From Cheiracanthium punctorium (taxonomy: Eukaryota; Arthropoda; Arachnida; Araneae; Cheiracanthiidae), in contig JAWZYV010016017.1 of assembly GCA_038373885.1 (NCBI GenBank), positions 1 through 64,000 of the forward strand: DNA of 64,000 nt, written 5' to 3'. Numbering within the stretch: the stretch's first letter is position 1; the number at the start of each line of letters is the position of its first letter. The notes below the pieces were generated by a model, which worked only from the letters and a program-made list of their open reading frames with translations, had not been told where the DNA came from and did no database searches. Positions 21,900-34,295 of the stretch are shown piece by piece. A program made the position numbers and the translations under genes.

Positions 21900-23985
21900 C
21901 TAGCTGAAGTACCCGTTCTTCGCACAGGAATGAATGGACTTTTTGATATTACGATTTGTGGGGATTACTATTTATTGTAATAAAGAGATATAGCAAAATG
22001 GATATCGCTTTATATTGTGTTGAATAACCATGCATACCGAATTTCAAGGCAATCGTTTGTACGGTGCAGAAGGCCATGCGGCGTAGCGCAATCTAGTGGA
22101 GAGTTTTAGCAAAACGGATACGGCGGAAATATTCTTCGCATTCAGATATCGATGAATACGAAATTTCAGGACAATCGGCTGGACAGCCCTGACGACGCGA
22201 CATCTAGTGGCAAATTATATAGGAAAATGGATAGCGCCAAACTCTTCCCCGTGTTCAAATATCTATGTATACCTATTTTCATAGCGATAAGTTGCACAGT
22301 CAAGAAGTGATACACTGCAGCGCGATCTAGTGGTGAATTAAAGTAATGATTTGCTACAGTGCCGTCAAGTGGCGAGTTATAGTAAAATGGATAACGCCAA
22401 AATATTCTCATTGTTCAAATAGCTATGTATACTGATTTTCATATCCACCGTTTGAATGGTCAAGAATTTGCCCTGCTGCAGCGTCATCTAGTGGCGAGTT
22501 AAAATAATAATGCATTGCAGTGTCATCTAGTGGTGAGTAACATCAAAAGGAACGCAGTTAGAATATATTCTTCGTGTTCAAATGTGTAAGTATAAAAAAT
22601 TTTATGCCGATCGGTCGAACGGTATAGAAGTTGATGCTTTGCAGCGCCATTTAGCGGCCAGTTACAGCAAAATGGATAGTGAAAAATATTCTCTCTGTTC
22701 TAATATTCGCGTGTACCAAATTTCATCGAAATCGGTTGGACGATATTCGCATAGCAAACGGCTAAACGGAATAGAACTCAACGTTGTGCTGCGGCACCAA
22801 GTGGCAAGTTAAGGTAAACGGATAGCATAAAAACCTTCTCCATCATAAAAGACTTAGGTGAACCAAATTTCATCGTGCAACGTTGCTCAACGGTGCTGGA
22901 GTTTATCAACCTCATAAACACATACCAACATTCATTTTTATCTATAACCAGTGTTATTATATATACCAGTTTCAAATAAAATCCAGTTTCAAATCTAAGC
23001 CTCGCCAATGTGCCAACATACGCCATTTTCCAAAAGTTTTTTCAGAGAATCATTCGAAGCATTGACTTAGCAGCCATCAATATGGGAAATGGTTCGACCG
23101 CCAAAGAGTAGCACGCATTTATTTGAAAATTGGAATCCCTTAATACAGCCGATTTTTTTTAAATTATCAACTGTAATGTGTTTTATTCATCGTTACTCCG
23201 ATGTACTAAATGAGAAGATTTTAATTTTCTGAAATTTGGCGGAATTCCCCCAACTTAAATCAATGTACTCAATTGGCGAGAATTCTGAAGTTAGATCGCT
23301 TGAAATCCCTTAATAACTGCATTATTTCTTCACGGATCATTAAAATTTAACGCTGTATTCTAATAAAACCTTTGCACTTGTTTTCAAAAATCTATTTCCT
23401 TAAGCTCTCAATAAATTGCGCCAAGCCGAAAACTGCGCAAACCGCTAGAACTCACTTACTCAAAATCCATATTTCAGCCATTTTATTTTTTCGCCAAACT
23501 AAAAAAATTTACACATTAGCCTCGGAAATCTTCAATTCTTATTGTTTTGCGTGTAAAGCATTACATTCCTGCTCTGATTTCCCATGCACACGATATTATA
23601 ATTTAAAAAAAATAACCTTACGAATATAAACTAACAAAAAAAAAATCATTATTATTCTTTTATTTTTACTTTGAGAATTTAAAACATTTTATTCGGCAAA
23701 ATCGCCACACATGGCAACCACGATCCTTATTTCACACTTTTTACACTACAGGGGTTACAATTACGGAAAGATTTTTGCGTGAAGAGCATAAAAAATCTCT
23801 TAAATTCCGGGAACGGGTGGACTTTCAAAGTTTTAAAGTGGACTATGATTTATTCTATATTATTTTACATATCTGTGCTAAATTTCAGGCCGATAGGTCC
23901 ATTTTTGTGGATTTGTATACGAATCAAATCCACAAACAAACAAACAAACAAAGAAACAAACAGAATTTCATTTTTATTTATAAGA
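21900..23985 (-). mobile_element. Non-autonomous Helitron alpha, copy A
   Basis: On the minus strand it starts TCTTATAAATAAAAATGAAA (plus end 23985) after a host A. It continues with GTTTGTTTG repeats and ends in hairpin-spacer-CTAG (plus 21900-21903) before a host T. In copies B and E the 3' stem is CCCGT...ACGGG; here one stem base differs (CCTGT). About 2.09 kb, no coding sequence. The 3' half (plus 22080-22810) contains eight variants of a module with core ATCTAGTGG or a one- to two-base variant, the conserved CAAATTTCATCG-type string and GGTTGGACGATATTCGCATA. The 5' half is shared with fragment D. Small frames in it are not genes. Confidence 0.8.
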
Positions 23986-26900
23986 TGGCTACGCTGATCC
24001 CCCTCTCACTGACTCTCTAAAAAGTCCCTGCAACCTACTCCTAGAGAAAACATTTTCGCCATTACTGCAAAAATATTACAGATTTAAGAACAAAAAATCG
24101 AATAACATCTACACCGTTTGTACAATCCTCTTTAAATGTTTCATAATTATGTGAAAAAATAGAGAAAACAATTGTGCTACTTGAAAAATCTGAAACCGTT
24201 CCCTCATTTTAAAGAGATTTTTCGCTATTTTCAGCTACATTTTATTTCCGACAGTAAAAAATGTGAATCATTTGCTTGACAAAATTAGCTATTGCAAGTG
24301 ACAATGACGTCATATTGATGTCACAGTTATCAGGATTTGAAGGAAAAATTGGTACTCCAATTCGTTTAAAATAGTTTTTTAGATTTATAAGTTCAATTTT
24401 TTTTTCACAAATAAAATTATTTTTCCGGGATTTTCCCAGCGAAACGAAATTGTTCGAATGCGAACAGTTTCCGCAAGTTCGCAGAAGAGCATGAAATTCG
24501 TTATGATTATATATAATAAAAATGTAATATGGAGTTATTTACTTTAGATGCACGAAGATTCAATATATTAAGTGTAGACATGCTTCCGTCAAATGTTTTT
24601 TCTAGCGCCCGTTGTAATGGCCTTCGCAACGGGCCTTGAATTCCAGTTGACTAGAATTTGGCTCGTAAATTGACATTTTTAATCGATGGATACTTTATAA
24701 CCCACGTGCAAATCGTCTAACGTTTTAATGGGGCTATGTTAACAGAAGTCTAAGTTTACTACATGACCTCTAATATATATTTATTTCGACCGTTACTTAC
24801 TGTTTAAGCCATCTATTGGAAAACTTCCGAGGTAAAGTTGTAGATCTAATACATGTAAATTTTGTTAATGTATTCTTCACTATCTTAACCCTTTAAGACC
24901 CTGCGCCTAAACTGAGTACACAAAAATTACCTATACTGTCGTGCAGGAGGGATGTCCTAATTTCTGCACAAACTGAAAAAACAATTTTTCTCGAAAATTA
25001 TTAATGACCCAAGTCAACATTCATGCTAGTACCAGCAACAAAAACAGGCTAGTTATTGCTATGTCTGCTAGATTTTCATGCTATTATTTGCTTTGTAATG
25101 ATAGCTGGCATTATATGCTGTACTCTTTGCTTATTCAGCAGTAGCATTATAAGATATATACAAGCATTTCATGCTTATTAGCTGTACAAGCTTCTTCCAA
25201 AACATGGGGAGGTAGGTACCTTAACAAGCTAATATATGGCTTTTTTACGGCTTACCAGCTTAATATGATGCATAGATAGCTTTAGCAGAAATAGCATGGA
25301 AAGGCATATACCATCAAAAAGTGCTAATCTATTTAAGGATTCAGATAGATATATTTATATACAGTTCATGAAAATTTCTCAAACACTCTAAGTTTGCCAA
25401 ATTTTAAAAATTCATTAAAAAATAATTATAAAATCTTATGGTCTGCATCTTAACGATTAAGAAGAGATTGGAGACTCTTTGAGAGATTATTTGAATCGAA
25501 AATTTGTTTCAAATAGATACCGATAGATGGGCACTTACATAATTTATGTATCCAAACGCCATCTATCGAAAATTTATTGAGCTATAACTTTATTTTTGAT
25601 ATAGAAAAATCTGATCTTTTTCTAATTTTAGATCGGCAAACCGCAACTTTTTATCATTATTTGCTTGTTTCATTGGATTTGTAAGGTTTTCTCTAATTTT
25701 TATGTACCTGGTATTTACTTGCATTACAGCGTTAAAAATTATGTATTCATTTTTACTTAGAACCATTTCTAAACGTGAACTAAAATTACAGTACAATGCA
25801 ATTTAAAAAAATAATAAGAGTAAAATAAAATAAATCCGAGTTTGTGCAATATCAGCTTACTGTTATCGTTCTCTATAAACCTTATTTTTTTGTCAATGTA
25901 TTTATTTTCTACTTAAATTCGATATTTTAAGAACATCCCTCCCCCTTTTTTTTTGATTTATCGCTGTCTTGAGTCTAGACTACTCCAACATGATATTTCG
26001 TTATTGCTGTATCGCGAAATGTGAGATAATTTTCAAATTGGAACTGTAATCAAAAGACAATGTGTAGGAGGACAGAATCTAACATGCAGACCCTTACGAT
26101 TCGTCGTTAACTTAAATTTTCAAAACTACTGCCTCAAATATAACCAAAATTTATTTTTTTATAGGTTTTAAAATAATTTGAATCGAATGTAAATAAAATA
26201 TAGGAATGAATGATTTTTTGAAGTATGAATGAATAATTCGCAAATAATATGAAAAAAAATAATTTCCCGAAATATTCATTTGCATTGGACTTCTATAAAT
26301 TATAACTTGAAACAAAGTATAATGATAAATATTCGATATTTTGGAAGCAATGGCATGAAATATACAATCTCCTTTAACGTTATAAAGAGCATTTGTAGTG
26401 TCTTGTAATTTATACACTCTTTGGTGACTTCAAATATCAAGTGAAATGTATTGTCTTTAAATATCAAGTAAAATAGTACGGTCACCATTGAAATTTTAAA
26501 AAACCCGTTCTATTGTAATATGTAAATGAACCCTAAGAGAAAAACCGTATTGTACATGTACCGAAGCAAGACGATACATGTTTCTTGTTTGTACTTCAAT
26601 TACGGACCTCTATTGGTTCAGATTTTTTTTTTCCGAACTACACAATCAATACTCACAGAAAAATTAAAGAGTTAAATATTGTACCACTCAGCTCTGATAT
26701 CCATTGTTGAAGAGAAGCTGAGACCTGCTGCAAGCAACTGATATATCAGTTGAATGAACAAAAAATATTGTTGCTTCTTCCTTCATCAGGAGTCCACATG
26801 GGTGTAAGAAATCCGTTAGGAAAGTTCTTTGAACTGAAAAGTCTCCCACGTTTATAGGGGTTTCGGATCTTGCCTATTCTACTCCGCACAAAGATTCTAT

Positions 26901-28326
26901 AAATTCCCCCTTTTTTTTTCTTTTTCTTTTGTTAAGCTGCGTTTCAATCTAAATCAAGAAGAAAACCATTTTCAGTAGATTTCGAGCGAATGTCAGGTTG
27001 AAGGAGATAAATATTTTGTGCCTGAATTGTTCATTTATTGATCAGCGTAGTGGCAACCAAAGCACAATAAAAAGTAGTTTTAAATTTTGACCATTTCTTT
27101 AGGATGTATTACCGTTTATTACTATCACACTGTGTAAAGGTATAATTACGTCTTAAATTAAAATGCAAATTATGCAAAGATTTAATACTTAAATGGATAT
27201 CGAAATCAATTTTTAATAGCTGATGATACTGGTATACAGTAAAAATATTTCAAGTGGTGTTTTTTCCCCGATATTAATAAAAAAAACTTGAATTTTTATT
27301 TATATGGCTAACAAATGAAGTTAACGCAATTAGAAGTAATTAATACTTCTAGTAATATTTGCATTTATCACATTGCCATCGGTTTTAGCAGTTTCGTATA
27401 AGAGAACGGAATGTATTTGCTTTTACATTAATTTATTAAAATGAAGCTCATTTGTAGCGAAACATAAAATTGCGAATTTTCCAGTAAAATACCCCTGTAA
27501 AACTTATTTCAATTTATCAATTTAAAAGCATTTAATTTTCTACATATCATTTAAATCTAGTTAATTTGATATCATGCAATATTTTAAATATTTAATAAAA
27601 TTAATTAAGTGCATCTGTATTTTTAGAAATAGAAATACAAAAACTTTGGTATTACTGCTTATGAAAATATTTATAAAACTAAGCGATTCAGGCATTCAAA
27701 AGGAAATTTAAATAAATCACACACCGTAAAATACTAGATAGTTACATTAGACTTAATTTTGACTCACTACTGTCTTAATAATAGTTATTTGGCTAAAACG
27801 ATTTTGAAACAAAATACTCTTAAAAGTGAAAGAAAATAAAAATATATCTTAGATGTGTATTTCTCTTATTAATGTAAAAGGCAAAGAGTGTAAAAAGATA
27901 CTTTAAAACTACTTTCGTGCATTTGAACTTATGGACATTAAGTAATTGACTTTGAATATAAAACGAAGCAATTGTATTCGTAGAGGTAAATCAAAATCAT
28001 CTTTAAAATATCGATGATAAATGCTAATTCTACAAATAGGCCCTTTCATAATGAAATTTTAAAGCCACTATATTTTATTCAGTACATTGAACATGCGCTT
28101 CCGTTTCTCTATTGAACGAAATCTAATTTTTTGTTTTTGTGTCAATAAGTTTGTGTCAATGTATATTTATGTGTACATATCAATATATATTTATGTAATC
28201 ATTACAATAACACGGACAAGAAAAGAAAACTTAATTATTTTTCTCCCTAAAACACTTTTAAATTAGAAGAATTTTTTGTAATACCGGCTACTTTGTCTGC
28301 TACCGGGTCCAAATGACTTTGGTCCA
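23986..28326. other. AT-rich DNA with few landmarks
   Basis: Apart from the hairpin at 24602-24634 I see no element boundary. The stretch 25018-25310 is unusually rich in TGCTA/AGCT words at roughly 10-20 bp spacing. Frames at 25590-25796 and 26151-26488 are low-complexity and motif-free. TGACGTCA-like words occur near 24305. Confidence 0.4.
24602..24634 (-). repeat. CTAG-hairpin resembling a Helitron 3' terminus
   Basis: On the minus strand the perfect 8-bp stem GCCCGTTG / CAACGGGC (plus 24607-24634) ends 1 bp before CTAG (24602-24605). This is the arrangement of Helitron 3' ends. The base after CTAG is A rather than the usual T, the spacing is shorter than in the alpha copies, and I cannot find a matching 5' TC end, so it is an orphan terminus at best. 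Confidence 0.35.
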
Positions 28327-28390
28327 ACACACACACACACATAAAAATATATACATACATGTATATACACACACACACACACACACACAC
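28327..28390. repeat. (AC)n microsatellite, interrupted
   Basis: AC runs at 28327-28341 and 28367-28390 are separated by an AT-rich ATACATACATGTATAT segment. Confidence 0.9.
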
Positions 28391-31181
28391 ATATGTATAG
28401 TATTGAACAAACAGAAGGTGATAAATATCAGTTTATGGGTTTGAAAAATACATTGCAACCTGTTTGAGGGTAACTCAGTAGTTTGGGAGGTAAATTTAAT
28501 TATTAGGAACACACATTGGAGTATTTTGTAAACATTTATTTAATTAATTTTTTTTCCTGTGCAGCAATATGGAAACGAGTTAAGAAGCTAAGTGTAAAAC
28601 TATTAGTTTCAGTAACCTGTTACCAATGTTTGAGCATAATTTGTGCTTAAATGTTTTTATTTTGACAGTTTTTCGTGTCGGACCAAAGTAACCTTGTTGA
28701 CGGTATCTCAAACTGAAATTTTTTATTTTAGTTGGTTAGATTAAATTCGTATACATAATAAATTTAATGAGCTTTTAATATAAATACAAATAATTAAAAA
28801 ATATTTCAAACGGCTGTAAATATAAATGCTTTGCTTTATTTTACAAAATAATTCGAAGGTAACCTTTATTTATACTCCATTTCATTCTATTTATTAGAAA
28901 ATTAACTAATTTTTTTTAACATCAGCAATATTTTTCACTCAGCCTTTAAAGTACTTTAATTTACTCTTAGCGGGTATCTTATAAAAGTCTTAGTTTGTAT
29001 GATACACACATGATACACAACACTTATTTATAAAATACACAACACTTATTTATAAAGTACATCAACTTGCTTCTTTTTATGAGTCAGTATATCTTATACG
29101 AAAGTAGTTTGAAAATATTTACACACTGCAATAAAAGTCTGCCAAATTTACAGAAAAAAACTGTCAGCTAGGATGTCAGTTTATTTTCGTGCATTTTACA
29201 GAAGTCTTTAAGGAATTTTACAGATTCTCAGTTCATTTTGCAAAAATCTTCTGTATACGGAAAAAATAACGGAAGATTTCTGTAAAACATAAGAAATAAA
29301 CTGGCGTACTGACTGACAGTTTTGTTTTGTCAATTTGACACTTTTTTGTAGAACAAGTTTCGCTAATTTGTTAATAACGGCTTAACTTCACAAAAATATT
29401 AGTTTCAAGGAATAGAACCGTTTCTATGAAATATATCATTCGGCTTTAATATTTTTTTACATGAAGGCGGAAGTTAAATATCTGAGGAAAATCTAGGGCT
29501 GTTCACAGTGTTTCTTAGTAAAAAATATAAATTAAACCCATGTGCAACAGCCTTAATTGCAAAAAATCTGACCATCACACCTATATGGTATTATCTTTGC
29601 TAGTTCTCTGCGTCTGAAGAAAATTGAAAGTTTTTGTAACCATGACATTTTAGATATGTCAAATTATTGTTCATTAAATTTTAAGATGTTAGGTATTTTA
29701 TCTTCATTTACTACAATTATGCTTAGAGACCTCAAAATTGCAATGTTTGAAATTTTATGATCCCGCTTGTTATATAATCTCATATTCCCAAAGTCTGATC
29801 CGTATTGGAAATAATCGGTTAATTCATTAATAGTCTGTACTAATAGATGTAACAAAAATCGAGTCTAGCAAATTGCGTTGAAGCATTAAATTTTGCATGG
29901 TATTGTAAAGAGCTCTTCAATGAAAAATAACTTACTTAAGTATTACTGTAGGTGAATGGTTAGAATTGATACTTATTCACGGAATTCCTTCATCGAAGAG
30001 AAGAAATCTGATTTATTACAAAAGAGTCAAAAGGTTTTTTTAACATAAGAACTTACGTAATCAAGTGACTAGAAAAACGAAGTCCTTAATAAGCACTTGC
30101 TTGTTTTATGAACGCATTATTTCAGAAGAAAAATTAAATATAAAAGTTTTTTTGAAAATGTCATATTCAAACAATATTAGTTTTTAAAGTTAACTTAATT
30201 CTTCACCAAAAACAAATGATAAAATACATGAGTAACAAGCTAAAAATGATTAAAAGTTTAATGAAAAATTCTTATTAAATAACAAAGAAAAAATATTCTG
30301 TAAAGATAAATAATTTTTTTTTATAAATAATGTTTTTTTTAAGAATATTGATGAGGACATGAATGTGGTGGTTTGTTGCAGCAGTGGTTAAAATTTGAGG
30401 AAAACTAAAGCCTAAGATGATCGTACAGTGGTAGTATGCCGCGCATAACCTGCCTGGCAAGTACTCCTAGTATTACGCTGAAAAAATTGAAAAATGATTG
30501 ACATACACCAAAACACTAAAAAAACTAAAGACTCTATGAATTGCAACTAAATACCATTTATTCTTAGTCATTCCACTAATATTAAATTAACAGACGATAT
30601 TGACATAATTTTAAACTTAAACATGTCTGGGGGAGATGTGGTTTTGGAGGATAAGGGGTATCCACAAAAGTTTTGAAACGCAAATAATAAATAGATTACT
30701 GGGAATATTCACCATTCTGATGAGGTAGCCGTCTTTACACAAGACACGATCGACGCGTGCCCTCTTGGAACCGCTGTCTTTCTCTCAAGCCATCATCTGG
30801 CCTCTGATTCCATGTTTCTTTTGAACACAACTTGATCATATTGATTCGAAGCACACACTGATTTTTTTTTTTAGTCCGTTCACACCTTTTTCAAACTCTG
30901 CTCTGCTTCTTTTCTCTAGCACACTCGTTCTAGTAAATAAGAAAAAAATAAAAAATAATGTTTAGGACAGAATAATCACAATATAGGAACCCCGTTTTTT
31001 TTTTTAATTCCTCCAGATATATATATGCATGCATATACACATCCAAATTGTTTTTAAACATATTACTTTTTTTTTAATGAGAAAAACTTCCTCCGCCCGA
31101 CCCAACCATCCAATTACAACCTTAAAACCAAAACCCCACACAACCTCCATTAAATTAACAAAGACATTAGACACATCATTA
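28391..31181. other. AT-rich DNA; GC-richer patch before the RT pseudogene
   Basis: No motif-bearing frame. A less AT-rich stretch at 30690-30860 and a pyrimidine/purine-skewed stretch at 31081-31150 lie on the 3' side (minus strand) of the RT pseudogene and may be its untranslated or decayed 3' part. Otherwise nothing recognised. Confidence 0.4.
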
Positions 31182-32330
31182 TCAAGAATTGTATATAATA
31201 GATTTTAGGAACTTAGTGGGATAGTTGTATTGTCTAGCTGACAGAAATAGAGATTTAAAATTGGAGACTTTAAAATCATCAGAACATAGAAACTTGATTC
31301 TACAGCAGTGATTATAGATGATATTGCGAAATACAGATTTATGTAAGCAGGAGGAAAAATGAGTAAAGCTATTTACTTTAAAGCTAAAATCTTTACGCTT
31401 ATCATATATATTTAAACTAAGGCTATTTCTAGGAGTGATGGAGATACTTAGATCTAGAAAACTAACAGAATTGTTAAGCATATCATTTTTAATTAATTCC
31501 AGAGCAGATGGATATTTTATGGGGAAGATAATGTTATTATTATTAGTAGTGTTTACAAGTAAGATATCATCTATATATCGTTTAAGAATGATGTGAGTAT
31601 TAGTATATTCTTTTTCATAGTAATATAAGTAAAGATCTGCAAGGTAACTAGATGCTGAACCACCTTGTGGTATACCATGATTTTGTAGATATATTTTATT
31701 GTTATGTAGAATAAAATTATTTTAGATAATAAATTTAGAAAGACAACTGAAATAAGTTACATCAACATGGGAAGGGAGCTGAATATGGTTAACACAAGTT
31801 TCAAATAATTCATTAATTACATTGTAAAGGTCGTCAAGAGGAATATTGTTAAATAGATCTTTAAAATCATAGGTATATAAAGAGGTAATATTACTAATAG
31901 TACATATTGTATTGCGTAGATCATAACTATTTCCTATAAAGATAGAGTAATCATTACGTTTTATATAATACTCATGCATAACAGACAGTATCTTTAATAG
32001 AAGTTTACTTGCTACATTGCTATATGTGTTACATCCTATTGTAACAGTTCGAAACTTTAAAGGCGATTTATGAAATTTAGGGATTATTACAATATAAGGA
32101 TAGTTTAGATTATTATGTTGTAGGTTGAGAAGTTTATAGAAAGCCAGAATTTTTTTGTTACAAACTACAGTAGACAAATTAGTAGAGGAATAGATACTGT
32201 TATTTACAATTGTAGAGGCTAACAAGCTATGATATAACTGTTTACAAATAAAAGCATAGTTATGGGATGATTTATCTACATAAGTAATTATGAAATACTG
32301 CTTATATATATATATATATATATATATCAC
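31182..32330 (-). pseudogene. Reverse transcriptase, Penelope-like or related, one in-frame stop
   Basis: One minus-strand frame runs from 32330 to 31182, interrupted only by a TAA at 31722-31724. Upstream of the stop: PKFHKSPLKFRTVTIG and YTYDFKDLFNNIPLDDL, which look like RT motifs 1-2 and motif A. Downstream: HGIPQGGSASSYLADLYLYY (motif B), RYIDDILLV (motif C, catalytic DD at 31566-31571) and VSFLDLSI. The FxNIP, GIPQG, YIDD and FLDLSI series is close to Penelope-like RTs, but clade assignment is uncertain and no GIY-YIG endonuclease is visible. The apparent N-terminus (IYIYIYIY) is just translation of a TA microsatellite, so the element is 5'-truncated there. Confidence 0.7.
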
Positions 32331-33255
32331 TCAAAAAATTGAGTACACATTTGTTTTATTTCGAAAAAATGACAATGGTGTAGAATGAAATTTGAAACTA
32401 TGGTTAGATGGGACGTTAATTTAAACTATAGATGGGATTTTTTTAAATACTTCATGTAATTTGAGATCTTGTGAAAATCATATTAATATTTGTTCTCGCA
32501 TCCCTCAAAAGTGGCTTAAGATAGTATAGTGAAATTTAGTAACATAATCGAATGAAGACATAAACGTTTGATTTTTTTTTAAATTTCAATAAATTTTGCC
32601 TTTGTAGATTTTGTAAAAACAGTAGAAAACTTTCTTGAGGAGCAATATCTGCAGTAAATCAAACAAAATTTACTTACAGTTTAGGAATGATCTCTTGACT
32701 TCAAAAGCTCATTGAAAAAGAATATAAACTTTAACATTTCATTTTGCATCTTGATTCAATTATAATTTTTACGCTGTTATAACATAATTTTTTCTATGGT
32801 GTAATATGAAAGTGGCTTTTTTGTATATTAGAAAGTTTTCGTAAGAGGGGACCCCAATAAAGCTTTTGCTCAGGGCCCATCTCTGCCTATCGGTCCCTGG
32901 TAGCATCATCGCATTGTCATAATGTAATCTCTACTTAGACCATACTTTTCCGTCTTGTGTCTGATAAATCCCTGACTTTAATTCGTGTTTAATTCCCTCA
33001 AGAGTACCAAATAAATACATTAAATGCAGCTTCCTGCCCCCCTCTCCCGAAGAGCTTTTGTTGCTGTAAATATATAAATATATATACTAAGGTGGCAAGT
33101 CTACACGAGGAGAATTTCCTAAGGAGGGTACCTCGGCCATGGAACTTTTTAAGGGGTTCTATCTACAGATGATGCAAGTGTAACGTTACATCCGTGAAGG
33201 ATAAGAAATTCTCTAGGATTAATATTTAATTAAAATGAGACTTTGGAACCGACGA
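32331..33255. other. AT-rich DNA; possible hAT end fragment
   Basis: Next to the TA run, CACTCAAAAAATTGAGTACA (32327-32346) contains the near-palindrome ACTCAAAAAATTGAGT and may be a transposon terminus. Near 32845-32898, TTTTGCTCAGGGCCC and GGTCCCTG resemble the right part of the M1 hAT MITEs, but I cannot find a partner end. Nothing else recognised. Confidence 0.35.
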
Positions 33256-33330
33256 GCCGACCGGGTTGTGTAGTGATTAGACAACCATTCTACCACATCA
33301 CGGGCCAGGGTTCAATTCCTGGGATTGGCA
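33256..33330 (+). repeat. tRNA-like SINE head
   Basis: Box A-like TTGTGTAGTGATTAG (about 33266-33280) and box B GGTTCAATTCC (33309-33319) lie within a 75-nt segment. Its ends (GCCGACC / GGATTGGC) can partly pair like an acceptor stem. The T-arm CCAGG/CCTGG is intact. The anticodon arm is not convincing, and a pyrimidine-rich body follows to about 33400, so this is a tRNA-derived SINE rather than a tRNA gene. Confidence 0.55.
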
Positions 33331-33950
33331 TGGGTGAAGTAGCGTACCGCAAAAGACCAAGTCCTCCCCCCGATTCCCAAAAAATATTTTCTAGGGCCCT
33401 GTTTGAATTATTTATCTAATTATGTATAATTGCCATCATTTTATGCAAACCTTTGCATTTGTGATACAAAATGAAAGACTATTAATAATAAAAAAAGATT
33501 TTTTTTAAATCTGAAATAAATGTTCGATTTGTATGCTTAAATTTATCTAAAACGTGCAGATTATATAAACATAAATATTAAAAAGATTTTTTACACAAAT
33601 CAAGTGTTTTTTTTTAATGGTTGAGTACACCTTTATTAGGAACTAGCATATAGCCTGTTGTTTTCGCACGGAAAAAATTGCTTTTCTCACTTTCTTTAAT
33701 AGGAAGAAGGAGTCTCTGTTGTGTATAAGTCAACTTTTTGTAGGAAGTTGTACAGTCCTAGGCTGAAATATTGTGAAGTTTCGGAAAGATATTACATATT
33801 TTAAGCTTTAATTTAGGTTACAAAGAAGGCACTGTGCTTAAATACTCCGAACTGTCAATTTGTTGCATGTTAATTACTTCATTAGTCGTTTTATGAGAAG
33901 TATCTGGTAACATAACACCAAAGTTACTGACGAGTTCTGTACGAGAGGAT

Positions 33951-34295
33951 CCAGTAAGTTAAAAGTTGTAATAATTCCTACGTTCAGTGATTAAAAAATA
34001 TTTTATACTCATTATTAATAAATGAAAGCACATGTTAATCGTTATTTCTTACTTATTATGCCCCATTCAAAAATTCCTGCACTTTTTCAATCTTTAAGTG
34101 CAGGATTTTTTGAATGAAAAGTCACTTACGGGTATGTAAAAAGCGGTCTAGTGGTTAGAGCAGGAGGTTACGGGTTCTGCCCAGGCAAGGTAAGTAAGGT
34201 GAAGTTGTGATAATTCCTATCTTCAGTGATTAAAAAATATTTTGAATTCATTATTAATAAAAAAGCCCCTGTTAATCGTTATTTCGTATTTTTAG
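33951..34295. repeat. Local direct duplication around a tRNA-like segment
   Basis: 33951-34060 and 34195-34295 share TAATTCCTAYSTTCAGTGAT, TAAAAAATATTTT, CATTATTAATAA and GTTAATCGTTATTTC. Between them (34143-34190) is GCGGTCTAGTGGTTAGAGCA followed by ACGGGTTCTGCCCAGGCAAG, which resembles box A and box B of a tRNA-derived SINE. Plausibly two SINE tails with one head surviving, or an unequal-crossover duplication. Confidence 0.5.

Noticed and set aside
22582..23065. Recurring small frames in Helitron alpha copies (also near 40318, 46892, 47671, 48074)
   Set aside because: They recur because the DNA repeats, but frames shift and stop differently among copies. No synonymous-change signature is visible by eye, so non-coding.
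23920..23965. CRISPR-like or satellite array from CAAA repeats at Helitron ends
   Set aside because: Simple (CAAA)n slippage tracts at Helitron 5' termini. No spacers, and eukaryotic context.
32327..32346. Mariner TIR next to the TA run
   Set aside because: Near-palindromic ACTCAAAAAATTGAGT only. No inverted partner terminus found within a few kb.
33648..33680. Diverged Helitron 3' terminus (CTAGCATATAGCCTG... TTTTCGCACGG)
   Set aside because: It resembles the alpha terminus, but the hairpin stem is lost and no body or 5' end is found. Too weak to call.
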